Shown here piece after piece: positions 17,767 through 26,574 of a stretch of 64,000 nt of DNA. The stretch lies in contig JBDTNY010000129.1 of NCBI GenBank assembly GCA_039933515.1, positions 23,953 through 87,952 on the forward strand, in the 5' to 3' direction. This DNA is from JAOUEA01 sp039933515. GTDB lineage: Bacteria; Actinomycetota; UBA4738; HRBIN12. The notes below the pieces were generated by a model, which did not search any database, had not been told where the DNA came from, and saw only the letters and a list, made by a program, of their open reading frames with translations. The position numbers and the translations under genes are program-made. Numbering within the stretch: the stretch's first letter is position 1; each line of letters opens with the position of its first letter.

Positions 17767-19410
17767 ATGCCCCTGGATAAGCCCCTGGACGCGGTGCACC
17801 GCACCGTCGACACATGGTTGACCCCGCGACGAGCGCTCCTTGCCTCGGTCGTGTCGGTCGTCGTGGTGTCGTTGATCGCGGCGACCCCTGGCTCCCCGTA
17901 CCACCCTGTGCTGCCGGAGGAAGCGGGGCCGGGACCCTTGGGGCTCCTGGCGCGGCTCCTGTGGATCAACCGTCTGCCGCACGGCATCCTGATCGCCCTC
18001 GGGTTCGTGGCGATGATGGCCGCGGGTGTGGCCTTCCTGCTGGTGCTGTACGCGTGCGAGCGAGGCATGATCCCGGTCCGCACCGTGGTGACGCTGACGA
18101 TCGCGTACTCGGCGGCCGTGCTCCTGCTCCCGTTGCTGCTGTCGCGCGATGTCTTCAGCTATACGTACTACGGCCGGCTCGTCACCCAGTACCACCAGAA
18201 CCCCTACGTCACGACGCCCGCCGACATCCCCACTTCAGATGTCGCCCGGTATCTGTGGCCAGGATGGCGAGACACACCTTCGGTCTACGGCCCGGTGTTC
18301 GTCTGGCTCGCCGCCGCGATCACCGGCATGATCCATTCGTTGTCGCAGACGATCTTCGCGTTCCGTGCGCTGGCGCTCGCCGCCACCCTCGGATCGGTGT
18401 GGTTCGTCTACCGCCTGATGCGGCACGTGCGTCCGGACAAGACCGCCTACGGCGTCGCCTTCATCGGGCTCAATCCCGTCGTGCTGTTCCATACCGCAGG
18501 CGGAGGACACGTCGACGCGCTCGTGATGCTCTCGATCGCCGCGGCGATCTACTTCGTCGCCACGGATCGGCCGTATCCCGCTACTGCGATGCTGACCTTC
18601 GGCGCCCTCGTGAAGGTGTCGGCCGCAGTCCCCTTGCTGCTGCTGATCATCTATGTAGCGGCGCGCGCCGACCCCGAGCGCCGCGCGCGAACCCTGGCCG
18701 GCCACATCGGGCTCGCCGCGGTCGTGTCGGCGTTCGCGGCGCTGCCGTTCATGCAGTCGACGAACCCGACCCTCGGGATGGTCCAGATCGTGCAGCACGC
18801 GTCGTGGATCGCTCCCCCCGAACTGCTGGAGCGGATATTGGAGGCGGGCGGGAAGCTCGTGGCCGGCCCCACCGGGGGCCAGGTGGGGATCGTCGTGGCT
18901 CGGTTGGGGATGTATGCCGCGTTGCTCACGGGCGTCTTCCTGGTAGCCCGGCAGGTCTCACGCAAGGCCTCGGGCCAAGGCGTCGAGTACCTCGCGGGCA
19001 GTTGGGGCTGGGCGCTCCTGGTCATGATGCTCTTTTCACCCAGCCTGTTCCCTTGGTACTTCACCTGGGTGCTCCCGGTGGCGTGGGCGCTCCCGAAGGT
19101 ACCGCGGCGCACCCTCGAGATCGCGTTCCTGGCGTTGTGCACCTCGCAGCTCACCACCGAGAACTTCCAGCTGCCGGACTGGATGCACGTCGATCTCGCG
19201 ATCGGCCACCCGCTGCTGGTCGTGCTGCTCGTCTGGTTCCTTCGCGACCTCTGGCTGCGGTTGCGGTACGACGTTCCGTTGCACGCCGAGGTGGACGTCG
19301 CCACGGTCGCGCGATCGCGGCACGCGTTGGTCTCGGCCGATCCGGTCGTGATCGTCCCGGAGGCCGAGACCGCAGCCGACGGGGCGCCCGAGGATCCGGT
19401 CCTCCCGTGA
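17767..19410 (+). CDS. polyprenol-phosphate-dependent glycosyltransferase, MptB/GT87-like membrane protein
   Basis: A 547-residue GT-C-type integral membrane enzyme with about 12 membrane segments. It would transfer a mannosyl-like sugar from a polyprenyl phosphate donor outside the membrane. LLSRDVFSYTYYGRLV followed by HQNPYV (near residues 120-143) is the first-loop acidic motif of the MptA/MptB and related GT87 proteins. SVYGPVFVW, GLNPVVLFHTAGGGHVDALV and LFSPSLFPWYFTWVLP are further family stretches. The C-terminal 50 residues are a soluble acidic tail. Mannan or lipoglycan synthesis is likely; the precise acceptor is unknown. Confidence 0.85.
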   Translation: MPLDKPLDAVHRTVDTWLTPRRALLASVVSVVVVSLIAATPGSPYHPVLPEEAGPGPLGLLARLLWINRLPHGILIALGFVAMMAAGVAFLLVLYACERGMIPVRTVVTLTIAYSAAVLLLPLLLSRDVFSYTYYGRLVTQYHQNPYVTTPADIPTSDVARYLWPGWRDTPSVYGPVFVWLAAAITGMIHSLSQTIFAFRALALAATLGSVWFVYRLMRHVRPDKTAYGVAFIGLNPVVLFHTAGGGHVDALVMLSIAAAIYFVATDRPYPATAMLTFGALVKVSAAVPLLLLIIYVAARADPERRARTLAGHIGLAAVVSAFAALPFMQSTNPTLGMVQIVQHASWIAPPELLERILEAGGKLVAGPTGGQVGIVVARLGMYAALLTGVFLVARQVSRKASGQGVEYLAGSWGWALLVMMLFSPSLFPWYFTWVLPVAWALPKVPRRTLEIAFLALCTSQLTTENFQLPDWMHVDLAIGHPLLVVLLVWFLRDLWLRLRYDVPLHAEVDVATVARSRHALVSADPVVIVPEAETAADGAPEDPVLP

Positions 19411-19420
19411 GCGTCCGGCC

Positions 19421-19948
19421 ATGAAGACCGGTAAGGCGATCGCGACGCTGCGGGCGATCAGGACCTTCAAGCGCACGCCCGTGGAACCCAAGCGCCTCGC
19501 GAAGATCCTGGAAGCCGGGCGGCGAGCGCCGAGCTCGAAGAACGAACAGCGTTGGGCGTTCATCGTGGTGCGCGAGCCCGACCGGCTGGCGGCGCTTGCT
19601 GGGGTCGGCGACTACGCCGGCCATCTCGCGAAGGCACCGGTCGCGATCGCGTTCGTGACGCCCGACAGCTCGATCGATTGGGAGCGCGAGTCGATCGCGT
19701 TCGATCTGGGCCAGTGCGTGCAGTCGATGTTGCTCGCCGCGTGGGAGATGGGGATCGGCGGGTGCCACGCCGCGGTGTACGACGAGGCGGCTGCCCGGCG
19801 CATCCTCGGCCTGCCCGACGGGATGCGCTGCGACTACCTGATCTCGCTCGGGTATCCCAAGACGCCGGTCCCGACCGATCGCCCCACAGCCAAGGTCGAT
19901 CGACATCCGGTGTCGGCCCTGCGACACGACGAGACCTGGACCGGGTAG
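19421..19948 (+). CDS. nitroreductase-family FMN oxidoreductase
   Basis: A 175-residue flavoprotein of the nitroreductase fold, probably a homodimer binding FMN. AIRTFKRTPVEPKRLAKILEAGRRAPSS spans the N-terminal FMN-phosphate segment (Arg13, Arg36, Ser39). The middle DLGQCVQSMLLAAWEMGIGGCHAAV is the helix packing on the flavin, and ISLGYPKTPVP is the C-terminal strand. It starts 10 nt after the glycosyltransferase stop, so it may be co-transcribed, though no functional link is evident. Convergent with the aldo/keto reductase gene, 4 bp apart. Substrate unknown. Confidence 0.9.
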   Translation: MKTGKAIATLRAIRTFKRTPVEPKRLAKILEAGRRAPSSKNEQRWAFIVVREPDRLAALAGVGDYAGHLAKAPVAIAFVTPDSSIDWERESIAFDLGQCVQSMLLAAWEMGIGGCHAAVYDEAAARRILGLPDGMRCDYLISLGYPKTPVPTDRPTAKVDRHPVSALRHDETWTG

Positions 19949-19952
19949 CGCG

Positions 19953-20927
19953 CTACCAGGCGTAGGCCTCGGGCGCCGTGCCGCCTGGCCCGGGGAAGAT
20001 CTCGTCCAGCTTGCCGAGCGCCTCGTCCGAGAGCTTGATCTCGAGGGCGCGCATGCACCCGAGCAGTTGCTCCTCGGTCCGGGGTCCGATGATCGGCGCT
20101 GTGACCGCGGGCTGGTGCAGGAGCCACGCCAGCGCGACGTCAGCCGGGCGCTCGCCCATCTCATCGCAGAGGGCTTCCCAGCGGGTGAGCTGCTCCCGGT
20201 GCGCCTCGATCTCGCCGGTCATGTACTCCTGGCCGCGGCGCCAACCCTGCTCGACCTTCTGCAACGCGCCGGCGAGGAGGCCGCCCGAAAGCGGGCTCCA
20301 CGGGATCAGCCCCATCCCGTACTCCTGGATCGCAGGGATCACCTCGAGCTCGATCGTGCGGGCGGTCAGGTTGTAGAGCGACTGCTCGGACGCGAGCCCG
20401 AGCGAGTGCCGCCAGTTCGCGATCTCGTTCGCGCGCGCGATGTGCCAGCCCGCGAAGTTCGACGAGCCCACGTACAACACCTTGCCCTCGCGCTTGAGCT
20501 GCTCGAAGGCTTCCCAGATCTCGTCCCACCAGGCGTCGCGGTCGATGTGATGCATCTGATACAGGTCGATGTGGTCCGTGCGCAGACGCTTGAGTGATGC
20601 CTCGCACGCTTTGCGGATCGCGAGCTTGGACAGGCGGGCCTCGTTCGGCCACTCGCCCATCGTGCCGTAGACCTTGGTGGCCAGCACCACCTTGTCGCGC
20701 CGCCCACTCCCCTTGGCGAACCACCGCCCGATGATGTCCTCGGTGGCGCCCACCCCGAGATGGCGGCCGTAGACGTTCGCGGTGTCGAAGAAGTTGATCC
20801 CGTGCGAGAGCGCCGAGTCCATCAGGGTGTGCGACTCGCCCTCGTCGGTGTGCGGCCCGAAGTTCATCGTGCCCAGGCAGAGACGGCTGACGACGAGGCC
20901 CAGGTGGCCGACGTGGGTGTACTCCAT
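19953..20927 (-). CDS. aldo/keto reductase
   Basis: A 324-residue NADPH-dependent TIM-barrel reductase of carbonyl compounds. The catalytic tetrad is present: Asp48 (FFDTANVYG), Tyr53, Lys85 (LATKVYG) and His126 (LYQMHHID). YVGSSNFAGWH, LIPWSPLSGGLL and VTAPIIGPRTEEQL are the strand and cofactor loops of the YajO/Kv-beta-like subgroup. The start at 20927 is supported by TAGAAT 8 nt upstream with no ribosome binding site. The physiological substrate is not inferable. Confidence 0.93.
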   Translation of the reverse strand: MEYTHVGHLGLVVSRLCLGTMNFGPHTDEGESHTLMDSALSHGINFFDTANVYGRHLGVGATEDIIGRWFAKGSGRRDKVVLATKVYGTMGEWPNEARLSKLAIRKACEASLKRLRTDHIDLYQMHHIDRDAWWDEIWEAFEQLKREGKVLYVGSSNFAGWHIARANEIANWRHSLGLASEQSLYNLTARTIELEVIPAIQEYGMGLIPWSPLSGGLLAGALQKVEQGWRRGQEYMTGEIEAHREQLTRWEALCDEMGERPADVALAWLLHQPAVTAPIIGPRTEEQLLGCMRALEIKLSDEALGKLDEIFPGPGGTAPEAYAW

Positions 20928-20935
20928 AAGCAGGG

Positions 20936-20941
20936 ATTCTA
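20936..20941 (-). promoter_or_regulatory. -10 element of the aldo/keto reductase gene
   Basis: TAGAAT on the minus strand, 8 nt before ATG 20927. It overlaps the last codons of the MFS gene upstream, so this gene has its own promoter even though both face the same way. Confidence 0.6.
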
Positions 20942-22285
20942 CGTCGGCGGAGGTGAACGCTCGCCCAACGCGGGCGAACCGGCGCCAGGTACCTCGTCGA
21001 GCGATCCGTCACGCTCGGGGTCGCGGGCGCCCGGCAGGAACATCAGTAGCACCGTGATCGTGCCACCGAGGATCCCGGCGCCGATCAGGGTCATGTCGGC
21101 CCCGAACCTGTCGGCGAGCGGTCCGACGAGGGCGAACGAGATCGGGAGTCCGGCGATCGTGATCATCCAATCCAGGCTCGACACGCGCCCCAGGAGCTCC
21201 TTGGGGACCAGGCGCTGCAGCAACGTGAGCCAGATCACAACCAGCACCGCGATCGAGGCCTCGGCCACGAAGGCGACGATCATCGCCTGCCAGACCGCAC
21301 CGACGAACCCGAAGAAGCTCGTCATGAACATCCCGAGCGCCCACGAGACGTAGAGGAGCGTGATCGGCCGGCGCGGAAGGCGTGCGCGCTGGCCCAGGTA
21401 GAGCCCCGCCGCGACGGCGCCGACGCCCCCTGCGCCGTACACGAGACCGAGCGCGATGCCCTCCTTCGAGTGGTCGGTCACGAGGTCGTTCTTCACGATG
21501 AACGGGACGAGCGTCTCCCAGGGTCCCCACACCGCGAGGAGGCTGAGCGTCGCCCCGAACATCCCGACCAGCAGCCAGCGCTGGCTCGCGACGTAGCCGA
21601 GCCCTTCCTTCACCTCGCGCCACAGCGACGCGTCGGGCTCGCGGTCGGCCGGATCGGGCGCGGTGCGGGCGTGGATCCGCAGGATCATGAAGGCCGACCA
21701 GAGGAACGTGCCGCCGTCGGCCACGAATGCCCAGCCGGGACCGGCGGTGCCAGTGATGAGGCCGCCGATCAGCGGGCCGATCAACATCATCGAGGCCGGG
21801 CGGACGATCTGCCCGAGCGCATTCGCTTCCATGAGGACGTCCGCGGGCACGATCGACGGCACGATCGCCGAGAACGACGGGCCGAAGAGCGCCTGCCCGG
21901 CTCCATAGACCACCACGAGCCCGATCAGGACCGGCACGGTTAGCGCTCCCGTGATCGAGAGCGCGCCGATCGTGCTCACGGCGGAGAGGCGGATCAGGTC
22001 TCCGGCGATCATCAGGTGGCGGCGGTCGAGCCGGTCGGAGAGGGCGCCGCTCGCGAGGAGCAGCACGAACTGCGGGACCGACCACGCGATGCCGACCATC
22101 GCGAGCGTGCCCGCGCGGTTGTCGAGCTCGAGCACCTGCAGCGCCATCGCGACGATGTAGATCCCGTCGCCGATCAAGGAGACCGTCGTCCCGATCCACA
22201 GGCGGCGGAAGTCGGGGAACCGCAGCGGGCGGAGCGCGCCGACGCGGTCGACGAGGGCGCTGAGAACCACGGGGGGCTCGGTCAC
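20939..22285 (-). CDS. MFS transporter, MFS_3 (EntS-like) exporter
   Basis: A 448-residue major facilitator with 12 predicted membrane segments, probably a proton-driven exporter. FRRLWIGTTVSLIGDGIYIVA (first helix), ALSDRLDRRHLMIAGD (the conserved loop 2-3 motif) and LVPKELLGRVSSLDW (the matching loop in the second half) fit the group of enterobactin/macrolide-type exporters. Residues 415-448 are a soluble tail. The GTG start lies 6 nt after TATCCT and has no ribosome binding site. The substrate is unknown. Confidence 0.92.
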   Translation of the reverse strand: MTEPPVVLSALVDRVGALRPLRFPDFRRLWIGTTVSLIGDGIYIVAMALQVLELDNRAGTLAMVGIAWSVPQFVLLLASGALSDRLDRRHLMIAGDLIRLSAVSTIGALSITGALTVPVLIGLVVVYGAGQALFGPSFSAIVPSIVPADVLMEANALGQIVRPASMMLIGPLIGGLITGTAGPGWAFVADGGTFLWSAFMILRIHARTAPDPADREPDASLWREVKEGLGYVASQRWLLVGMFGATLSLLAVWGPWETLVPFIVKNDLVTDHSKEGIALGLVYGAGGVGAVAAGLYLGQRARLPRRPITLLYVSWALGMFMTSFFGFVGAVWQAMIVAFVAEASIAVLVVIWLTLLQRLVPKELLGRVSSLDWMITIAGLPISFALVGPLADRFGADMTLIGAGILGGTITVLLMFLPGARDPERDGSLDEVPGAGSPALGERSPPPT

Positions 22286-22291
22286 CCGCCG

Positions 22292-22297
22292 AGGATA
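22292..22297 (-). promoter_or_regulatory. -10 element of the MFS gene
   Basis: TATCCT on the minus strand, 6 nt before the GTG at 22285; leaderless arrangement. Confidence 0.6.
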
Positions 22298-22342
22298 GGT
22301 GCCAGTGCCACCGTGGCGCGAACACCGAGGGTCACGTCCCGA

Positions 22343-23713
22343 TCACGCGCGGGTCACGATCCGTCCGTCGGCCATCGACACGATCCGGTCGAGCGTCGGC
22401 GCGAGCTCACGGTCGTGGGTGGCGATAAGGCAGGTGGTGCCGGTCGTCGTCGCATCGCGCATCACGTCGACCATCCGCGCGGCCCACCCCGCATCCTGGT
22501 GCGCGGTGGGTTCGTCGGCGATCAGGACACGCGGGGCGAGCGCCAAGGCCCGCGCGAGCGCGGTGCGCTGCTGTTCCCCGAGAGAGGTCTCCTTCGGATA
22601 GCGCCTCCGGAGGTCGGCGAGGCCGAGGCGCTCGATCAGGTCGCCGGCGAGCCCGGCCATCTCCGCGAGCGTCCCGGCGAGGCGTGCCGGGTACCGGACG
22701 TTCTCCTCGACCGAGAACTCGTCCATCAGGCCGAGGCGCTGCGGCACGACCGCGAGGTCCGACCACGAAGGTGCCGTCCCGCCCGGGACGTCCACGGCCC
22801 CGGCGTCGGGCATCTCCCAGCCGGCCACGAGGTTGAGCAGGGTGGTCTTCCCGGAGCCGGAACGGCCGACGAGCCCGACCATCTCTCCCGACCTGAGCTC
22901 GAGGGTCACCTCGCGTACCGCGTGCACGACCTCGTCGCCATGGGGGAAGGACCTCGACACGGCATCGAGGCCGACCACGAGCTCGCGTACCTCGCTCTCG
23001 AGCCAGGCGGGTGTGTCGTGGCCGGGCCATCGGATCGGCGACATGGGGGCGAGATCGGCGGGGTGCTCATCGGGGTGGGAGCCCTTCACGCGGCCGTGCT
23101 CGAGCTCGAGCCGTCCGTGCGCGATCGCCATCACGTCGGGGTCGTGGGTGCCGATCACGAATCCGATCCCGCGGTCCGACAGCGTCCGGATCCGCTCGAG
23201 GACACCCCCGGCCGAGATCGAGTCGAGCTCGGCGGTGGGCTCGTCGGCGATCACGAGCCTGGCCCCGGTCGCGAGCGCCTGGGCGAATGCCGCGCGCTGC
23301 TGTTCCCCGCCGGAAAGCTCGTCGGGCAGGTGGTCGCCACGGCCGCCGATCCCCAGCGCATCGAGCAGCTCGGCGCCATCGACGCCCGTCGCGCCCCCGC
23401 GAGAGGCCAGGTCCAGGTGCTCGCCGACGGTGAGGTGGTCGATGAAGTTGTCGGAGGGACGCTGGTACACGTACGCGACCGGGCCGTGACGCAGGCGTCG
23501 CCGCTCGCGTGCGGACGCACGTCCGATCTCATGGCCCTGTACCGTGATCCGGCCGGCCGTGGGCACGTCGAGTCCGGCGATCAATCGCAGCAGCGAAGAC
23601 TTCCCGCTGCCGGAAGGGCCGACGAGCGCGGTGACGACACCTGCGGGGATCGACGCCGTCACGTCTTGGAGCGCCCGAACCTCGCCGCTCGGCGAGCGAT
23701 AGATCCGATCCAT
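22343..23713 (-). CDS. tandem ABC ATPase (two nucleotide-binding domains in one chain)
   Basis: A 456-residue fusion of two LolD-type ATPase domains serving the large FtsX permease upstream. Domain 1 (about 1-215) has GPSGSGKSS, LSGGEQQR and LVIADEPTAELD. Domain 2 (about 245-456) has GRSGSGKTT, Walker B VLIADEPTAHQD and a degenerate signature SLGEQQR instead of LSGGQ. One ATP site of the pair may therefore be weak. ATG 23713 is the only standard start, yet conserved-looking sequence (VRLEH) precedes it back to a CTG near 23737, so the true start may be non-canonical. Probably translated after the permease gene. Confidence 0.88.
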   Translation of the reverse strand: MDRIYRSPSGEVRALQDVTASIPAGVVTALVGPSGSGKSSLLRLIAGLDVPTAGRITVQGHEIGRASARERRRLRHGPVAYVYQRPSDNFIDHLTVGEHLDLASRGGATGVDGAELLDALGIGGRGDHLPDELSGGEQQRAAFAQALATGARLVIADEPTAELDSISAGGVLERIRTLSDRGIGFVIGTHDPDVMAIAHGRLELEHGRVKGSHPDEHPADLAPMSPIRWPGHDTPAWLESEVRELVVGLDAVSRSFPHGDEVVHAVREVTLELRSGEMVGLVGRSGSGKTTLLNLVAGWEMPDAGAVDVPGGTAPSWSDLAVVPQRLGLMDEFSVEENVRYPARLAGTLAEMAGLAGDLIERLGLADLRRRYPKETSLGEQQRTALARALALAPRVLIADEPTAHQDAGWAARMVDVMRDATTTGTTCLIATHDRELAPTLDRIVSMADGRIVTRA

Positions 23714-23744
23714 GTGCTCGAGCCGGACCGCGTCAGCGGGTGTG

Positions 23745-26519
23745 TCACTCGGCAGCGCGCATCACCTCCCCCAGGGACACGCCGCGGGCGGCACGAGCGG
23801 CCAACGCGCCACCGATCAGCGAGGCGACGGTGAGCGCGAGCCCGGCGGCCGCCAGCGCCCACCACGGCCGAAGGATCAGCGGATCTGGCGGCACCGTCGG
23901 GAGCGGGTCGAGCGTCGGCACGACCACCCCCACCGAGATGATCCCCACGAGCCCGCCGATCACGAGCGCGATCCCGAGCACCACCCCGAGCTCGACGACG
24001 AGCGAACGACGAAGCAAGGCACTCGACATACCCATGCGTGCCGACAACGCGGCGCCCAGCACGCGGGCGCGCTGCCGCGCCTGTAGGTAGACGACCGCAA
24101 CCACGAGGACGAGCGCGAGCGCGGCGATCCCGAGGATGTTCAGCATCACGAAGGTGCCGATCGCGGCATCGATGAACGGGATGTCCTTCACGTCGTCGGC
24201 CGTGAGGGTCGTCAGTGGGAGAACGCCCAGCTCTGCGACCGTCGCCAGCACCTCGGACGCGGGGCCGCGGATCCAGAGCTCCGTGGCCCCCTGGGCGACG
24301 TTCAGTGGGTTGGGCTGGCCCCCGGTATGGAAGTACGTCTCGAGGACATCACGGGAGACCACGACCAGCGGCCGGTCCTCGGACGACGTCCCGGGGAAGC
24401 TCGATGTTCGCCCGGTGATCTCGACGGGCACGTGCTGGTTCGCGAGGTCGATCGTGTCGAAGGACAGCCCCTCGCCGTTCGACACGACGATCGGCAACGG
24501 AGCGCCGGGCGCAGGCGGAGCGAGCCGGTCCAACAAGGTCCCGAGAGGCTCGGCGGAGAACGCCTCGTCCCAGAAGGCCGCGCCCTCGAGCGTGGCCGGG
24601 TCGACGGCCACCAGGTCGAAGCGCTGTTCCGTTCCCCCGATCGCACCGGCGTCCCGTACCCGGGACGCGCTCGTCACGGGGAACGGATAGCCGGCGGCAT
24701 CGGGCTCCGACAGGAGCCCGATGCGGACCTGGACGTCGCTCCCCACGAACACGCCCGCCTTCGCGTCGACGGTCGCACGGAGCGACGACGCCATCGCCTG
24801 CGCCGAGGCGAACACGGCGAGCGACATCGTTGAGGCCACCAGGAAGAGCGCGGTCAGCCGCGACGACGAGGAGAGCCGGCGCTCCGCCATGAACCACGCG
24901 GAGATGCCCGTGCGACGCCCAGCTGTCCGTTGACGGGTGAGCGCGAAGACCATCACGCGAGCCGCCAGGATCCCGACGCCCAGCGACAACGCGAGCGGGA
25001 AGAGGAACACGGCCGCGCCGGGACGCAGCAGCCCGCCCGACTCGACCAGGCCGCCCTGGATCTCGAGGCGACGGTAGAGCAACGAGGCGACGCCGAACCC
25101 GAGCAGCTCCCACGGCACCCAGAGGACGGCCCGGGCGACGCGTTCGCGCCGCTCGTGTCGTGCCACGTACGACGCCCCCGAGACGATCGCGACCACCGCG
25201 ATGGCCACGATCGTCGCGAGCGCCGACGCGCGGAGCGCTCGCATCTGGGCGGCGGCGTCGACCTGTCCGTTCGGTCCCACGAGCGCGATCAACGCAGCGG
25301 CGCCGAGGAACCCGGCCACCGCCCCGACCAGGATCGGCGCGAGCGACTCGAGCGCGCTCTTGACGGACACCGCACCAGGTCCCCAGCCGCGGGCGGTCAG
25401 CACGCCGGCCTCGACCCTCCGCGAGGCGAACGAGAACGCCGCGGCGGCGGCAACCACCGCCATCGCGATCACGAGCGCCGCGACCGAGAGCACGAGGATC
25501 GGGGCCTGGCTCGCGGCGCTGCGCCCCTCGACCGTCTTCACGATGTCGGGCATCGCCGTGCGGAACACGTTCTCGGCGGGGACGAACCCGCCGCCGGGGT
25601 AGCGCCAGAAGCCGCAGCATCGGGCCGCCTGTCCCAGAGGCGTACCATGGCGCTCCATCCGCGCCAGGAGGTTCTCGGCGAACCGGCTGACCGCGCGGGC
25701 CTGCTCCATCGTGAGCGGTGGCGATGCCCGGACCGGCGCCTGCCACGCGAACGTGGCGACGTGCTCTCCCAGCGAGGTCGCGATCCGCAGCAGCTGCGCG
25801 GGATCCATGACGATCGGCTGCGGCGGGACCGGGCACTCGAAGCAGCCCGCCGGATAGAAGTCGTCGTTGAAGGGCTGGAAGTACCCGACGGAGGGGAGCG
25901 AGTAGAGCCCGCGATACACCCCGTCGACGGTGACAGGCACGGCGACACCGTGCAGCCGCAGCTCCACGGTGTCGCCTGGCCCCACCCCTGCGGGCTCGGC
26001 GATGATGTCGGGCAACCAGACACCGTCGCCCTCGGCTCCGGAGATCACTCGAAGATGATCGAGCGCCCCGTCGCCGGCGAAGAGCCGGCCGCTCACCTCG
26101 CCGGACGCGGGCACCACACCGCCGGGCAGCGTGACCTCCACCGAAGCACCGAAGATCCCGGCGACGACCGGATCGAGCTGAGGCGACGCGGCAGCCGCGT
26201 CCGCGAACGCGGTCCCTCGTTCCTGGTACAGCGGCCCCCCGTCCGGGCCCTTCTCGTCGAGCGGGATCAGCGTGCTGCGATACGTGAGGCCGGCCGCGTA
26301 GCGGGAGACGGTCGGCGCATGGATCCCGGACGTGAGGAGCTCGCTCTGCGACGCCGACACGAAGAAGGGGTACGCGGCTGCCGAGATCACCACGAGCAGC
26401 GCGCCGATCGCGAGGGCCGTGAACGAGACGGGGTGATGGAACAGGCGACCGGGAGCCTTCCGCCAGAGCGGGTGCCGGTGCGAGCGAAGAGGCGCGCCGC
26501 GACCCGGGTCCGCCGTCAT
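23745..26519 (-). CDS. large FtsX-family ABC transporter permease
   Basis: A 924-residue permease. A first membrane segment near residues 33-53 is followed by a long extracytoplasmic domain with several Cys (CFECPVP, CCGFWRYPG) up to about residue 330. Then come FtsX-like helices near 340-530, a second extracytoplasmic domain and C-terminal FtsX helices at about 790-924 (GIAALALVLVVAVVYLQAR and later). The doubled layout matches actinobacterial lipoprotein/peptide exporters of the MacB group. The partner ATPase is the next gene, and a SagB-like oxidoreductase precedes it, so the cargo could be an oxidised small molecule; that is inference. Confidence 0.88.
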   Translation of the reverse strand: MTADPGRGAPLRSHRHPLWRKAPGRLFHHPVSFTALAIGALLVVISAAAYPFFVSASQSELLTSGIHAPTVSRYAAGLTYRSTLIPLDEKGPDGGPLYQERGTAFADAAAASPQLDPVVAGIFGASVEVTLPGGVVPASGEVSGRLFAGDGALDHLRVISGAEGDGVWLPDIIAEPAGVGPGDTVELRLHGVAVPVTVDGVYRGLYSLPSVGYFQPFNDDFYPAGCFECPVPPQPIVMDPAQLLRIATSLGEHVATFAWQAPVRASPPLTMEQARAVSRFAENLLARMERHGTPLGQAARCCGFWRYPGGGFVPAENVFRTAMPDIVKTVEGRSAASQAPILVLSVAALVIAMAVVAAAAAFSFASRRVEAGVLTARGWGPGAVSVKSALESLAPILVGAVAGFLGAAALIALVGPNGQVDAAAQMRALRASALATIVAIAVVAIVSGASYVARHERRERVARAVLWVPWELLGFGVASLLYRRLEIQGGLVESGGLLRPGAAVFLFPLALSLGVGILAARVMVFALTRQRTAGRRTGISAWFMAERRLSSSSRLTALFLVASTMSLAVFASAQAMASSLRATVDAKAGVFVGSDVQVRIGLLSEPDAAGYPFPVTSASRVRDAGAIGGTEQRFDLVAVDPATLEGAAFWDEAFSAEPLGTLLDRLAPPAPGAPLPIVVSNGEGLSFDTIDLANQHVPVEITGRTSSFPGTSSEDRPLVVVSRDVLETYFHTGGQPNPLNVAQGATELWIRGPASEVLATVAELGVLPLTTLTADDVKDIPFIDAAIGTFVMLNILGIAALALVLVVAVVYLQARQRARVLGAALSARMGMSSALLRRSLVVELGVVLGIALVIGGLVGIISVGVVVPTLDPLPTVPPDPLILRPWWALAAAGLALTVASLIGGALAARAARGVSLGEVMRAAE

Positions 26520-26574
26520 GCCGCCGCGGCCCGGTCTGTGCGTCGTTCAGGCTGGACGGTCCATCGCGGCAGCG

